Shown here in pieces: positions 11,116 to 21,816 of a stretch of DNA of 64,000 nucleotides. Numbering within the stretch: position 1 is the first letter of the stretch; each line of letters begins with the position of its first letter. The notes under the pieces are model-generated. The model was not told the origin of the DNA, did no database searches, and saw only the letters and a program-made list of their open reading frames with translations. Made by a program: the position numbers and the translations under genes. The stretch comes from Pohlia nutans (lineage: Eukaryota > Streptophyta > Bryopsida > Bryales > Mniaceae), in assembly GCA_022496805.1 (NCBI GenBank), contig CM040088.1:25651501-25715500 (forward strand), written 5' to 3'.

Positions 11116-11801
11116 CTGCAAAAACGGCAACATTTTACACAGAAGATGGTTACACTCACGTGGCTCAATTAATCCAATTGCTTGAAATAAGTTCGGAATC
11201 TGTGTTTAAATTGCTTCGTTATAAGTAGAGCACACCTCGTTCAAACTGAATCGATTGGATAACTAGAATTAACAGAACTGAATTCAATTACATGGGAGCT
11301 CGGTTTCCACTAGTCATGAGATTCGCACTCCAAATCACAGTTAACTCACCCACCTTTCAGAAGAAAACCAGCCAGGAGTTCCACACAGTTACACAGTAAG
11401 CTTCGAGTTCGACACTTGAGCTTAGAATTCCTGACTGATCGAGCTCAGTGACTGAGCCTGCAGCTCTGCAAAATCAGATGGCACTGAGTGCTCGATGAGC
11501 AGTTTGCCGGATTTGCAGTCCGGAATGAGGCGGTGGTTGCGGTTGACAACTTGCCGCATTAATTATATATAAAGTGAGTGACTGGGTCATTCGGTGCCGT
11601 GGAGAAGTAGAGAATTGTAATTGAAACCGGCCATGATTTTATTTCAAATTTTCAATTGTGCTGCGCCCACATCGGTCTGTCCACCTGCTGTCTAAAAGAT
11701 ACGCGGGTCCAGAATCACTCATCTTGTCGTAGTTATCCAACTTGATTGACTTTCTTGCTTTCCAGACTTCAGTCGTCTGTGCCATGCCTCAGAAGTTAGA
11801 C
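11116..11801 (-). promoter_or_regulatory. Upstream region of the deSI gene
   Basis: A plausible 5' UTR exon ends at 11354 (donor AAAG|GTGGGTGAG on the minus strand) and splices to 11115. TATATATAA on the minus strand near 11565-11573 is a possible TATA box, which would put transcription start near 11535. These are inferences from position only. Confidence 0.3.
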
Positions 11802-12108
11802 ATAACATTCAGTAGCCTTTGTTGAGGCTGCCTTTTGATTTCGTGTTTGGGTTCATTCAACTTCATCTCCCTTTCTCAGTGGCCACTCTGGCCCACATGA
11901 CCACTTGATGAGCTTTTCTTCAGTTCATTGGAACAAGGAACAAGGTAAATAATTAACTACAGTGGATGTACAGTACATGTAAAAAGGTGGCCCATTGATT
12001 TTATTATGTATGTTACCAATAATATTAGAACCAATGCAGGTTCCTCACTAGTTCCTACTAATGCTAGTTAATATTAAAACCAATGCAGGTTCCTCATGCA
12101 TGAATTAA

Positions 12109-12677
12109 CCCCTAAATGCTTAAAGCCCTCTTCAAATTTGGCAATTTTGCAAAGATGCATTATAAAATGCAACCTAAAGGGATATTTTGAACTTGATATA
12201 TCAATAAAAGTTGTACGTTATGAATTTTAGATTCTATCCATACGGTTAGATCTATGATTGTTATTACCAATAATTTTGTATAAAATTTGAAACGTGAAAT
12301 TCAAAATTATTTTGTAATTCAATTACGAATAAGATATTGACAATCTATAGATGAAATTCTTTGTGATTGGTTGAAATGTAATACTCTAAGTGTAGTGATT
12401 TTTGGAGATTTTTTGGTTGCTTAATTTTATGAGTTGACTTTTTTTTTACCACTTTTACACTGAAATCTTCAAAATTTTGGATGGAACACTACAACATGAA
12501 ATGAGGCATAAAATTTTCACAAATCATCTCCTTTCTAATCGGATCACATATGTATGAAGCTAACTTCCCATAGAATCTACAGTAAAAATTCCACACTGCA
12601 AAAAATGCATGACGGATGAGAATCTACGGATGAAATCTATACATCGTCCAAAAAATGGACGCTTAGGCAGTTAGGGG
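12109..12677. mobile_element. TTAA-MITE, family A (569 bp)
   Basis: TTAA at 12105-12108 and 12678-12681; begins CCCCTAAATG and ends CAGTTAGGGG. The palindrome CGTCCA-AAAAA-TGGACG at 12645-12661 is perfect and lies 16 bp from the right end. It is highly similar to 2238-2805 along its length. It has no ORF. Confidence 0.9.
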
Positions 12678-12869
12678 TTAAAATAAGTTAAATACCGGCA
12701 CGCCATTTAAATCAAGGTTGCCAGTAATGAGCCTGGAGTTGCTTTCTAAATCAAACAATTATAGATTTAACAAGGTATTGTAGTCTACAGTAAATTCTGA
12801 CATGCCATTTAACCAACTCCTAGTTAGTTGCTCTTGCTTAATGCCACGTGCCCCCATAGCTACTGATGG

Positions 12870-12930
12870 GATGTGGAATATCCCACATCATTTCATTGGG
12901 AGGATGAAATGATGTGGGATATTCCACATC
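12870..12930. repeat. Perfect 27-bp inverted repeat with 7-base loop
   Basis: Arms 12870-12896 and 12904-12930 are exact reverse complements (GATGTGGAATATCCCACATC continuing to CAT) around TGGGAGG. The arm includes GGAATATTCC-like sequence that recurs near 17250 and 26335 in related elements, so it is probably the core of that MITE family rather than a microRNA gene. Confidence 0.8.
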
Positions 12931-12981
12931 ATTCCATCCAGGGGAGGGCATCAGCCTCAAAGGCTACTGAATGTTATAAGA

Positions 12982-13289
12982 GTACAGGGATCTAGTTCCG
13001 ACCCTTACAGGATTTTTGACCATGAAAATTGATGCAATGAAATCTTTAGGTAGTGTAGAAAGTTAGAAATGATTGGCTTTCAATAAAATAAAAGATATGG
13101 AGGCTAGAAGTTGATAGTGAGTTCATTCAACTTTGAAAGTTGCATGAGAAACAAAGTGAATAATTGCATTTCAAACCCCTCTCAAGGTATTTGTAAATCT
13201 TTTCTTATCCATCTTGTGATTAAAAGAAGAAGATCAAATGAAACGGAACATGAACCTCGATATAAAAGTGCTCTTAAAAAAACTAGCTC
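12982..13289. other. Short spacer, nothing recognised
   Basis: The 60-codon open frame at 13111-13293 has no family resemblance and runs into repeat sequence; I treat it as non-coding. Confidence 0.4.
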
Positions 13290-13610
13290 ATAAAATTAAG
13301 CAGCCCAAAAATCTCCAAAATTACTACACTTAGAGTATCACATTTCAATCCATCACAACAAATTTCATCTACAGATTGTCAATATCTTATTCATAATTGA
13401 ATTACAAAATAATTTTGAATTTAAAGTTTCAAATTCTATACAAATTTTTTGGTGATAGTAATCGCAGATCTAACCATATAGATAGAATCCAAAATTCATA
13501 ATGTACAACTTTTATACTACATCAAGTTCAAAATATCCCTCTTGGTTGCATTTTATAATGCATTTTTGCAAAAATGCCCAATTTGGAGAAAGGGTGACAA
13601 CATTTAGGGG
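13290..13610. mobile_element. Truncated inverted family-A TTAA element
   Basis: This is the half of a family-A element lacking the palindrome, inverted relative to the copy at 13636, ending CATTTAGGGG before TTTAG. It starts abruptly near 13290. With the next element it forms a head-to-head pair separated by about 25 bp that repeats GAGAAAGG(G)TGACAAC. Confidence 0.7.
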
Positions 13611-13635
13611 TTTAGGAGAAAGGTGACAACGTTAA

Positions 13636-14213
13636 CCCCTAAACGTCGTCACCTTTCTTCAAATTGGGCATTTTTGCAAAGATGCATTATAAAATGCAAC
13701 TAAGAGGGATGTTTTGAACTTGATGTAGTAATAAAAGTTGTACATTATGAATTTTGGATTCTATCTATGTAGTTAAATCTATGATTGCTATCACCAATAT
13801 TTTGTATAAATTTTGAAACTTAAAATTCAAAACTATTTTGTAATTTGATTACGAACAAGATATTGACAATTTGTAGATGAAATTTGTTATGATGGGTTGA
13901 AATGTAATATTCTAAGTGTTGTGATTTTTGGAGATTTTTTGGTTGCTTAAATCTATGAGTTAAATTTTTCAAAAGCACTTTTGAACTATTTTGAAGTAAG
14001 ATTTTAGAAATTTTTGGTGAATCAATAGAACACAAAATGAGGAATAAATGTTTCACAAATCATCCTCTTCCTAATCATATAACACATGCATGAAACTAAC
14101 TTCCCATAAAATCTGGAGTAAACAATCCTCATTACACAAAGTGCATGATGGATGAGAAAAATTGGATGAAATATGTACATTGTCCAAAAAATGGACGCTT
14201 GGGCAGTTAGGGG
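13636..14213. mobile_element. TTAA-MITE, family A (578 bp)
   Basis: TTAA at 13632-13635 and 14214-14217. Ends are CCCCTAAACGTCG and GCAGTTAGGGG. TGTCCA-AAAAA-TGGACG at 14181-14197 lies 16 bp from the right end, with one outer arm mismatch. Minus-strand frames at 13820-14056 and 14071-14436 are fortuitous. Confidence 0.88.
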
Positions 14214-14217
14214 TTAA

Positions 14218-14859
14218 TGCGATGATATTTATCATTAAATTTAGAAGAGTAAAGTATGCACATAGCAAGTTTATACAAGCTCTGATGAATAATTTAATTA
14301 TTTTGGTGCCACTTACAACCAATGCATATGTAACATGTGGTAAAACCAATGTAATTAAAGCAAAAATAATAATAATTTTGTACAAACCTACTATGTAGGT
14401 ATTGTACATTGATAAATTGTATTGGTTGTAAATCATTCATTGGAAAGAAAGAACCTCTTCAGCCTACTACAGTATAGTTAATGAACATTGCACCATGTGA
14501 CCACCCTAAAGTTCTAGAAACACCTAAAATCATCAAAATGAGCAATTTACCATAAGGTGGAATATTTTTTTAGGAAAAAAATTATAAGAAAAAAGAAGAA
14601 TTTGTGGATAAACCATGTAATTGTTATAAATTTTCACTTAAACCATCCCATAGATAGTCTTGTCAAAAGAGTGATCTTAGTGAAATCTAAACTCAATCAT
14701 TCAATAATGATTAAGTTTGGGAACAATTTAAAAGCATTTTATGGGATGGGTTCAGAGCAAGTCTACAAACAAGAATGGGCTTTAGGAGTGAAATTGGATG
14801 TTCCTATCTAAATGGTGAAGTGGAGAGACTATTGACTTAGGAGTGCCTTGATACAGAGT
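14218..14859. other. Spacer, nothing recognised
   Basis: AT-rich. Frames at 14162-14398 (beginning in the repeat) and 14557-14811 have low-complexity Ile/Lys/Asn-rich composition and no recognisable domain. Confidence 0.4.
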
Positions 14860-14863
14860 TTAA

Positions 14864-15415
14864 CCCGTAAACGTAAAATTGTCCAAAAAATGAACGATGT
14901 ACAGAATCAAACACAATTTTCTCATCTGTCATTAACTTTTTGCAGTGTGGATTTTTTACTATATATTTTATATAAAGTTAGCTTCATGCATGTGTGATCC
15001 GATTAAAAAGGGGATGATTTGTGAAATTTGTATGCCTCAACTCATGTAGTGATTCACCTAAAATTTTGAAGATTTCAGTATAAAAGTCAACTAATAAAAT
15101 TAAACAACCAAAAAATCTTCAAAAATCATTGCACTTAGAATATTACATTTCAATCCATCACAACAAATTTCATCCACAAACTGTCAATATTTTATTCGTT
15201 ATCGAATTACAAAAGAATTTTGAATTTTAAGTTTCAAATTTTATACAAAAATATTGGTGATAGCAATCGCAGATCTAACCGTATGGATAGAATCTAAAAT
15301 TCATAATGTACAACTTTTATTAATACATTAAGTTCAAAATATCCATGTGGGTTGCATTTTATGATGCATCTTTGCAAAACTGCCAAATTTGTAGAGGGGT
15401 GAGGACGTTTAGGGG
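14864..15415. mobile_element. TTAA-MITE, family A, inverted (552 bp)
   Basis: TTAA at 14860-14863 and 15416-15419. This copy is in the opposite orientation to 13636-14213, so its palindrome-bearing end is on the left: TGTCCA-AAAAA-TGAACG at 14880-14896, again 16 bp from the terminus, with arm mutations. It is more degraded than the other copies. Confidence 0.85.
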
Positions 15416-15639
15416 TTAACAAGCAAGGGGTATGCCCAGGTCGGGAGTCCAGCTTGCGGAGACCTCCCCAACGTGACGATTGCCATGTTGGTATGGCTCA
15501 CAGGAAATTCCCTGTGAGAAAGAGATTACATATATATTCTATAAAGGTACTTAAGGGTAGTACGCGCCATCTTGGTCAGGTCATTACGTATAAAGCATAA
15601 TACAAAAAATAGAACCAAATAGCATGAAGCAACCATGAA

Positions 15640-15915
15640 GGAACACAAAGAGCGCGCCAACTAGTGTTTTTCTTGTGTTTTTTTTCTTGAAACCTAATTG
15701 GTGCCGTAAAAGAAATTGGAAAAGAATATTTGGCAAAATCTTAAGCTTACAATCATATTTTGATATAATTTCTTCATATTTGGGTAGAATTCTTCACAAA
15801 ATCTGGCGAAAAAATTCAAAATTTTCTCATTTTTTTCCTTAACAAAAGAGAAACGCCATGTTTTGTAGAGAAATCTGGCAAAATATAGCGAGGAAAAAAA
15901 AAAAAAAAAAAAAAA
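15640..15915. repeat. Dispersed repeat, copy 1
   Basis: About 270 bp from AGTGTTTTTCTTGTG through the A22 run near 15896-15917, similar to 63660-63935 in the same orientation. Shared blocks include AAAGAATATTTGGC, TTAGCTTACAATCATATTTTG and TAACAAAAGAGAAA. Class unknown; no terminal repeat was seen. Confidence 0.6.
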
Positions 15916-16315
15916 ACATTGGCGCCAACAAAGATAGCATGAACCAACTCATCATAAAACTTAGGTTAACTAAAGAAAATTAGAGAAAACTAGAGGTTAA
16001 CTAAAGAGAACTAGGGGTTAATTAGAGAGAACTAGAGGTAATGAATGAAGGTCAAGAGTTGTAGGGATCTCTATGGATGTCGTTTAGTAATGTCCCCATT
16101 CGCACACGAGGTGAAGTCAATAGTTCCCAGAATATCCTACACCAGTAATATCCATGTACATACACATTACAGTACGTTTCTAGTGAGGAATTGATGGAAC
16201 ATGAGCTACCTAGCAAGCAGGCTGCGGGTTCGAATATGAAGGCTATGGCGACGGACTTCTGAGGGCATGCTGGAGGAAGACGAGCACTCACTGAAAGCTC
16301 CAGCAGCAGTGTCAC

Positions 16316-16740
16316 TAAGGTAGGATGTCCTAAAACCACCAACCCTCCCAATTATGATATGTAGACCTTTCTTGGGGCCACCACAGTTGAGACTCAAAAC
16401 CACCAGTGTTGAGACTCAAAACCGCCCATTTCACTATTCAAATAGACCAATGGCATATCAAGCATTGCGAAGAAATAGTTGGTGGTTTTGGGTATTATTA
16501 TGAGTGAAAATTAGTACCACATGGTGTGGACATGGAGAAACCTAGAGGTCTGATTTGGGTGACGAAGTTCTTTTCACTTTGAAAATTTGTATCAATTTGA
16601 ATATTGAGAATTAAATTGCGAAAATTTGTACATTCCGTGAGAACTCTTCTTCCAAATTACCGAAAAATATTTCTCATGAATAACCTTGAAAAATTGAAGC
16701 CATATTTCTTAAGTTGGTGGTTTTAGGACATCCTACCTTA
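16316..16740. mobile_element. MITE with perfect 28-bp terminal inverted repeat (425 bp)
   Basis: Left arm 16316-16343 begins TAAGGTAGGATGTCCTAAAA; right arm 16713-16740 is its exact reverse complement. The interior has a tandem pair of GTTGAGACTCAAAACC near 16385-16425. No convincing target duplication was seen, so the superfamily is open. Confidence 0.75.
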
Positions 16741-16785
16741 CCATAATGTTCCGACCCAAGTGTTAGGGCTTTCCTCGTTCAATGT

Positions 16786-17160
16786 CATTGTTGCGCTGCA
16801 TTTCTTCCTCCTTCAAGATGTGTTTCCCACTTTCATCAGATGGCTCCTGGCAGGAAGCGTCCAACTTGTCCAAGTTGATTTCTTGCAGCCTTCGCATTAC
16901 CTGACCAATGTTTTTTTCTTTTTTTTTCTTTTTTTTTGGGTCAGGAGATTGTTTAGCATTTTTGTTACTTTTCCATGGCTTGCAGAGCAATCCAAATGCT
17001 CTTTTCATATTAATATATACTCCCTCTGTCCCACTAAAAACCTATGTTATCTTTTGTAAATTACAAAGGAAAGCATGGGTTTTTAGTGAGACAGAAAGAG
17101 TAGGCAATATCATGATAATACACATGTGCTACCTAGGTGCTATTTAGGCAACACTTGGGT
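16786..17160. repeat. Dispersed repeat carrying a Stowaway insertion
   Basis: Reverse-complement similarity to about 55470-55600: TACTTTTCCATGGCTTG, AGAGCAATCCA, CTCTTTTCATATTAATATATA and ATACACATGTGCTACCTAGG are shared in the same order. This copy is interrupted at 17020-17100. Confidence 0.65.
17020..17100. mobile_element. Stowaway-like 81-bp hairpin MITE
   Basis: Starts CTCCCTCTGTCCCACTAAAA and ends in the inverse TTTTTAGTGAGACAGAAAGAG, flanked by TA (17018-17019 and 17101-17102). The related repeat near 55490 has an uninterrupted TA at this position, which supports the TA target duplication of Tc1/mariner-type MITEs. Confidence 0.85.
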
Positions 17161-17210
17161 GACACCTAGGTTAAAAAAGACTTCACATCTTAACTTCATC
17201 ATAACATTCA

Positions 17211-17370
17211 GTAGCATGCACTATCTCTGCCTTGGCTCTATGGACGATGGTGTGGAATATTCCACAACCAACAATACTTCATCAGTAGCTAAATGGATAG
17301 GTGGAGGCTCAAGGTGATGAGAAAAGTGCATGAAGGAAAGGCAGTGGACATGAAGGCTACTAAATGTTAT
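17211..17370. mobile_element. MITE with ATAACATTCAGTAGC ends (160 bp)
   Basis: Left end ATAACATTCAGTAGC, right end GGCTACTAAATGTTAT. It is compact and serves as the uninterrupted reference for the copy at 26283-26786, including the empty site ACTTCATCAGTAGC near 17278. Confidence 0.7.
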
Positions 17371-17973
17371 GATCTAGGAAATCTAGCTATTGTTCCTTCT
17401 TTTTTTTTCAAAAATTCTTTGTATCAATTAACCAGCCCAAATTTTATGTAGCAAATTGGCTAAAATTAGCAACAATAAAAAATCACTGCACCTGACGCAT
17501 GAATGGCCTGTCCTGCCCGCACCTCCTCACACACCACAGCGCCAGCTCCACCAGCTGCCCAAACTGCTCTTTGTCTACCACCTCTCCAAATTTGGGGTCT
17601 GCCAATTCATCCAACTGCAGCTGTTTCCATGCCTCGCCCACCTACACCCCCACCACCAGTTAGGGCGGGCTTCCATGTGAGCATCGGTCCAGTGGATACA
17701 GCTAAAGGACAAAAAATGAGGTCTCACCTTCCACCCATGCTCTGTGAGTGTTGAAAGTGGCTTGCAAAATCACCCACTTCACCATGCCATGGGTGGGCTA
17801 CGTGATTGGTTGCATTAAGGAGAATTTCTAATTTTATCTATTGGATTGCTCTACCGAGGGTGCATGGAAGTGGTCTGTGCTTTTTTAATCGGTGGAGAAC
17901 TGAATTTTAGGACCGGCCCGACTCTGCATGGAAGGAGGCCCTTAATTTCAACGTTTATCAATATCATAGTCAT

Positions 17974-17975
17974 AT

Positions 17976-18022
<47 letters not shown>

Positions 18023-18051
18023 TATACATATATATATATATATATATATTC

Positions 18052-18112
<61 letters not shown>

Positions 18113-18149
18113 TATACATATATATATATATATATATATATTCATATAC

Positions 18150-18215
<66 letters not shown>
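17974..18215. repeat. (TA)n microsatellite with recurring TTCATATACA interruptions
   Basis: About 240 bp of TA dinucleotides interrupted four times by TTCATATACA, which gives a higher-order pattern. Translated frames over it (Tyr-Ile repeats) are meaningless. It lies in an intron of the kinase pseudogene. Confidence 0.9.
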
Positions 18216-18217
<2 letters not shown>

Positions 18218-18502
18218 TCATAATCTCAATGCAGCCTTTTTTTGCCATTGTGTCAAGATACCATTGGACTACATGAGAGGGATTAGAAGTGATAATGCTA
18301 GAGACCATTAACTTTTTAGCACGTAGCATTAACTCTTCTGTCACAATTAGCCTGACTCATTGTACATGCATGCTCAACTTCACTTTTTCTTTGCTTTTTT
18401 ATTCAACTACCACATTGATCTTGAGATCCAATTATGACTTGCAGTGGCTTGCATAATTGAGATTATATCTTATAGTTCCAAAGCAAGCAAGACTTTGGGA
18501 GA

Positions 18503-18564
18503 CAATCGCAGGCCAGTACCTACCGAACCACGGTAGTGACGAGGGAGGTATTGGCCTGCGATTG
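18503..18564. repeat. 19-bp inverted repeat
   Basis: CAATCGCAGGCCAGTACCT (18503-18521) pairs with 18546-18564 with one mismatch around a 24-base loop. It may be a remnant of a small foldback element. Confidence 0.6.
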
Positions 18565-19012
18565 CTTTTGAATTACCTAGTCCATCATGCCGAGCTAGTC
18601 CGGGAGCTAGTTTAGTGTCACTGCATGCCTCATTGCCTGGGTAGTCATAAGAGGTCAGGGCCCATAACTCTTTTGTTCTTTTTCTTTGAACCCTTAGATC
18701 AGACCAAACGTACAAGATTGAGTAGTTTCACTTGGCATTATGCTTAGTCTCGAAACTCCTGGCTCTCGAGCGTTATCTAGTGATGTTTTAAAGAGTGCCA
18801 AAATTGTATAATTTGCATGCCCAAAGCTAAAAAACGTAGGCCTGGTACCTATAGATATGAGGTTTGAAGTTTCAGTTCCAGGGCGACTAAAACTGTATCA
18901 ATTTTATCAATGAATATGGAGTTTCGTAATTTGCTAGCTTTGTCCTCAATTCCTTGACCAAATCCCACAACGGGGGAACACGGTAAAGTGCTCGAACGAC
19001 ATTTAGAATGGC

Positions 19013-19165
19013 TTTGGGATGTTGTTCTAACCAAGTTGTTCTAATATACTCTAACGATATTTCAATCTCGTTTCAACAAAATGAACACGTTAAAACATAC
19101 GACATTGAAACGTCATTCTAGGATGTTTTTATAGAAATGTCATTCTTACAATGTCATTCTAAGCA
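19013..19165. repeat. Dispersed repeat rich in ACATTCTAA / GTTGTTCTAA
   Basis: The same low-complexity family, built around TTAGAACAACATT and its inverse with GACATTCTAAT variants, appears at about 24873-25020, 25270-25460, 25790-25900 and 56525-56640. No defined ends. Confidence 0.5.
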
Positions 19166-19282
19166 CCTGCTCCCAGTGCATGTGCAACAGTGGGGAGTAC
19201 CGGTGGCGTTCCTCCATATATTTGTGGGATTTTGCCAATTGCTGGACATCAAACCCTAGTATGGCATAGATATGCCACATGG

Positions 19283-19487
19283 AGCTCATATGGTTCCCTT
19301 GTGTTGATTCCCCCGTGAGTGTCACTTTTCCCTGTGATTTTGAGTTTCGACATGATTGTGTACAAATCACCTGCTTAAGCTTAGTCACCTACTTGTAGAA
19401 TGAAAGTTTTTAACATGTGTTGAGTTCTGAAGCTAAGAGGGAAAGTGGCACTCACAGGGGAATCAACACAGGGAAACCACATGAGAC
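19283..19487. repeat. ~48-bp imperfect inverted repeat
   Basis: The left block around TTGTGTTGATTCCCCCGTGAG (about 19288-19335) pairs with the right block around CTCACAGGGGAATCAACACA (about 19438-19487). Probably a foldback element in the kinase pseudogene. Confidence 0.6.
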
Positions 19488-19826
19488 CCCTGTGTGCAGA
19501 CTGATGCAAAACTCCTTATTGATCAGTTCAAAGAGATGAAGTTGTTGTTCAGCCCCGTCAGTAGCTTACCGTTTGAGCAATCTGCAAAGGATGGCGTCCA
19601 GTCAGAATCTCCATCAGCACAACTCCATAAGCATACACATCGCTCTTCTCCGTGAGCATCCCTGATTCGTGGTATCTGTACAACCACGACTTGGCAATAT
19701 CAGCATCGATCAATGACGTGGACTGCTACAAGGAACCTTATTTTCATTAAAATGGCGGATTTCAGCAAAATTGGCAGAGTTTATCTAGGGGTAGCCTTTC
19801 ATAATGACTTGCAAACAAATAATTAA

Positions 19827-20327
19827 CCCCTAAGTGACCGATCGACCATTTTCTGGTCGCAGTCCAAACAGCAGTGACTGCCCATGGGCAGTAATTGACA
19901 TTTTTCAAGTTTTGATTTTTTGTTTAAATTGGGGGTCGAGATCATGTTCACTGAGGAATTTTTCAAAGACAAAAACCTCAATATTGTCCTAGTGTTATAA
20001 AACTTACTATTTTTGGAAACTAATGATGTTCACTCATTTGAAAATTTTGCCTTTTTCAATTTTAAAATAGAATGTCTAGTTTTAACCAATCATATCAAAT
20101 TTCAAATTATAGAAAAAAAATTTGTAATTTTGGTGAATTTTAAATGGTAAATGCTCTTAAATTCATTAAATGAGTATCTAAAACTATTTTCGGAACTTTG
20201 ATCGTATGGATAATTACTAAACATCATGCTTCTCATTTTCTCTTTCGGACCAAACTTCATCGAAGTTGTAGAAGTAACATTTTATAACACATCTAGGTTT
20301 TGTCCTTACCCCTCTGTCATTTAGGGG
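19827..20327. mobile_element. TTAA-MITE, family D (501 bp)
   Basis: TTAA at 19823-19826 and 20328-20331; begins CCCCTAAGTGACCG and ends CATTTAGGGG. CGACCA-TTTTC-TGGTCG at 19843-19859 is a perfect palindrome 16 bp from the left end. It is inserted in the kinase pseudogene. The terminus resembles 59829-60400. Confidence 0.88.
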
Positions 20328-20890
20328 TTAATAGGGTCCAAATAAATCTTTGAAGGTAATAATTATAAATTGAATTTCATTAATATAGGATGCTTAAAAT
20401 TAATTACAAGAATAAAAATGAGATTATTACTAATTATAGTAATAATTGCTTTTATTTTTAAGGTACTTTTAAATACCCAATTATACCAAGTGGTATCTAG
20501 AAAATACATAGAGTGACTTCCCTAGTTTTGGCAGAGTTTTAGTCGCTTGACAAAAACTGCAAATCTATACTAGTCACAGTTTTCAAAGCATTTGAACACC
20601 ATCATGATTAATAATTTAGGCTCCCTGAAACATATCAGAAAATATTGCTCAAACGGGGAATGGGGGAAGCATACATGCATGCAAGCGTAGGGTTTACTGT
20701 GGATCAAGATAACCCAGAGTGCCTTTCACTATGGTAGTGACATGAGTGGCATCTTCCTGTCCGATGGTGTTCAGCTTTGACAGCCCAATACGGTGCTCTT
20801 CACATCGATCGCCACCACCTTGTCTATGAGTAAAATGTTGGTACTCTTCACATCGATCGCGGTGGATGATTGGCGGGTCCTATTAGAAAA

Positions 20891-21199
20891 AGCACCCCAT
20901 AGCATCACCCAGGACGTTGCTATGAACATTGGGAAGACACTTTGAGGAGGGCTTGCAAACGTTGCATTAGCTACACCAAAAGCTTTTGCCACGTTTATTA
21001 CATGACCGGGCACGGGTTATATATGAGTTTCCAATGTGTTCTTGTGGTAAATTACTGTGGATAATTTACAGTATCTTATACCGTATAGAATACTAAATAT
21101 TTTATTGTATATTATATTATACAATATATTGTAAATCGTACATTATACAGTATATGTACTTTATAGTACACAGTGTACATACTATACTGTACAATTTAT
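20891..21199. other. AT-rich foldback-prone spacer, left part
   Basis: The part from about 21058 consists of TATACTGTAC/GTACAGTATA-like palindromic words. Similar sequence continues after 21813, so the element at 21200-21812 appears to have split one AT-rich tract. Confidence 0.45.
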
Positions 21200-21812
21200 G
21201 GGTGAAAGCACGAAAAAGTGTACCACCTCTAACTATTATGACCATTCAACAATGCAGGGTTCAAAAATACATTATAAATTTGAATTTCGTAAAAAATTAA
21301 ATAACAATAAAATAAAACACCTATTGTTTTATAAAGTCTACCAAAAAAATTTGAGAAAATGATCTTCAATAAGTAGTTATAAATTTTTATTGATGTAGAA
21401 GTGGCCAAAATTGAAAAAGTAGTTATGTACAATCAACAAAGTTGATATAAAACAAGCAAAATGTATATCAAAATATTTTTTTTTCTACTTTCTTTTTGGA
21501 CAAGGACCTCAATTCTATCATTATCTCAAAGGTCATAAAAATTATATTTATGTTGAGTGTATTTAAGGCCATCAATTTTGCAATCGAGATTGGATTTAGG
21601 CATTCATTTTCAAACACTACTTTTTGTAAAAAAAATTGAAGATTTTATTCTGAAAATTTGGATTCAAGTACCTATAAGAACTCTAGAGGGCTTCATGAAA
21701 TTAATACCAAAATAAAATATATTTTGATATAAATTTATGGCCTTTGACCAAAACAATTATGATTTTAGTATAGCAAACTAACTTTTTGGTATAGTTTTTC
21801 GTGCTTTCACCC
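21200..21812. mobile_element. MITE with GGGTGAAAGCACGAAAAA ends (613 bp)
   Basis: Terminal inverted repeat of about 25 bp with an 18-bp perfect outer part (GGGTGAAAGCACGAAAAA), flanked by TTAT at 21196-21199 and 21813-21816. Unrelated in sequence to the TTAA-CCC families. No transposase frame was seen. Confidence 0.7.
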
Positions 21813-21816
21813 TTAT

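Larger units (their letters stand above)
11802..12976. mobile_element. MITE with ATAACATTCAGTAGCC ends, enlarged by nested insertion
   Basis: The left end ATAACATTCAGTAGCCTTTG and the right end CAAAGGCTACTGAATGTTAT are a perfect 20-bp inverted repeat, continued inward by GAGGCTG. About 1.18 kb long, it contains the family-A TTAA element 12109-12677 and a perfect hairpin at 12870-12930. The same ends occur at 17211-17370, 26283-26786 and 43075-43582. Confidence 0.6.
17483..20890 (-). pseudogene. Receptor-like kinase pseudogene (kinase-domain exons)
   Basis: Three minus-strand segments resemble the second half of a plant receptor-like kinase domain. Segment 20694 to about 20890 carries IDVKSTNILL (catalytic-loop region), then GLSKLNTIGQEDATHVTT and IVKGTLGYLDPQ, where a TAA replaces the Tyr expected after DPE. 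Segment 19570-19675 carries YHESGMLTEKSDVYAYGVVL and MEILTGRHPLQIAQT with proper splice sites. Segment 17483-17641 carries VGEAWKQLQLDELADPKFGE then LVELALWCVRRCGQDRPFM and stops. The HRD aspartate context and DFG motif are destroyed: a short direct duplication of GCGATCGATGTGAAGAG replaces the DFG region and the frame shifts. The upstream exons were not found. Introns contain a TA microsatellite (17970-18215) and a TTAA-MITE (19827-20327). Confidence 0.8.

Noticed and set aside
17846..18344. 125- and 124-codon frames on both strands
   Set aside because: They are translations of the TA microsatellite (Tyr-Ile repeats).
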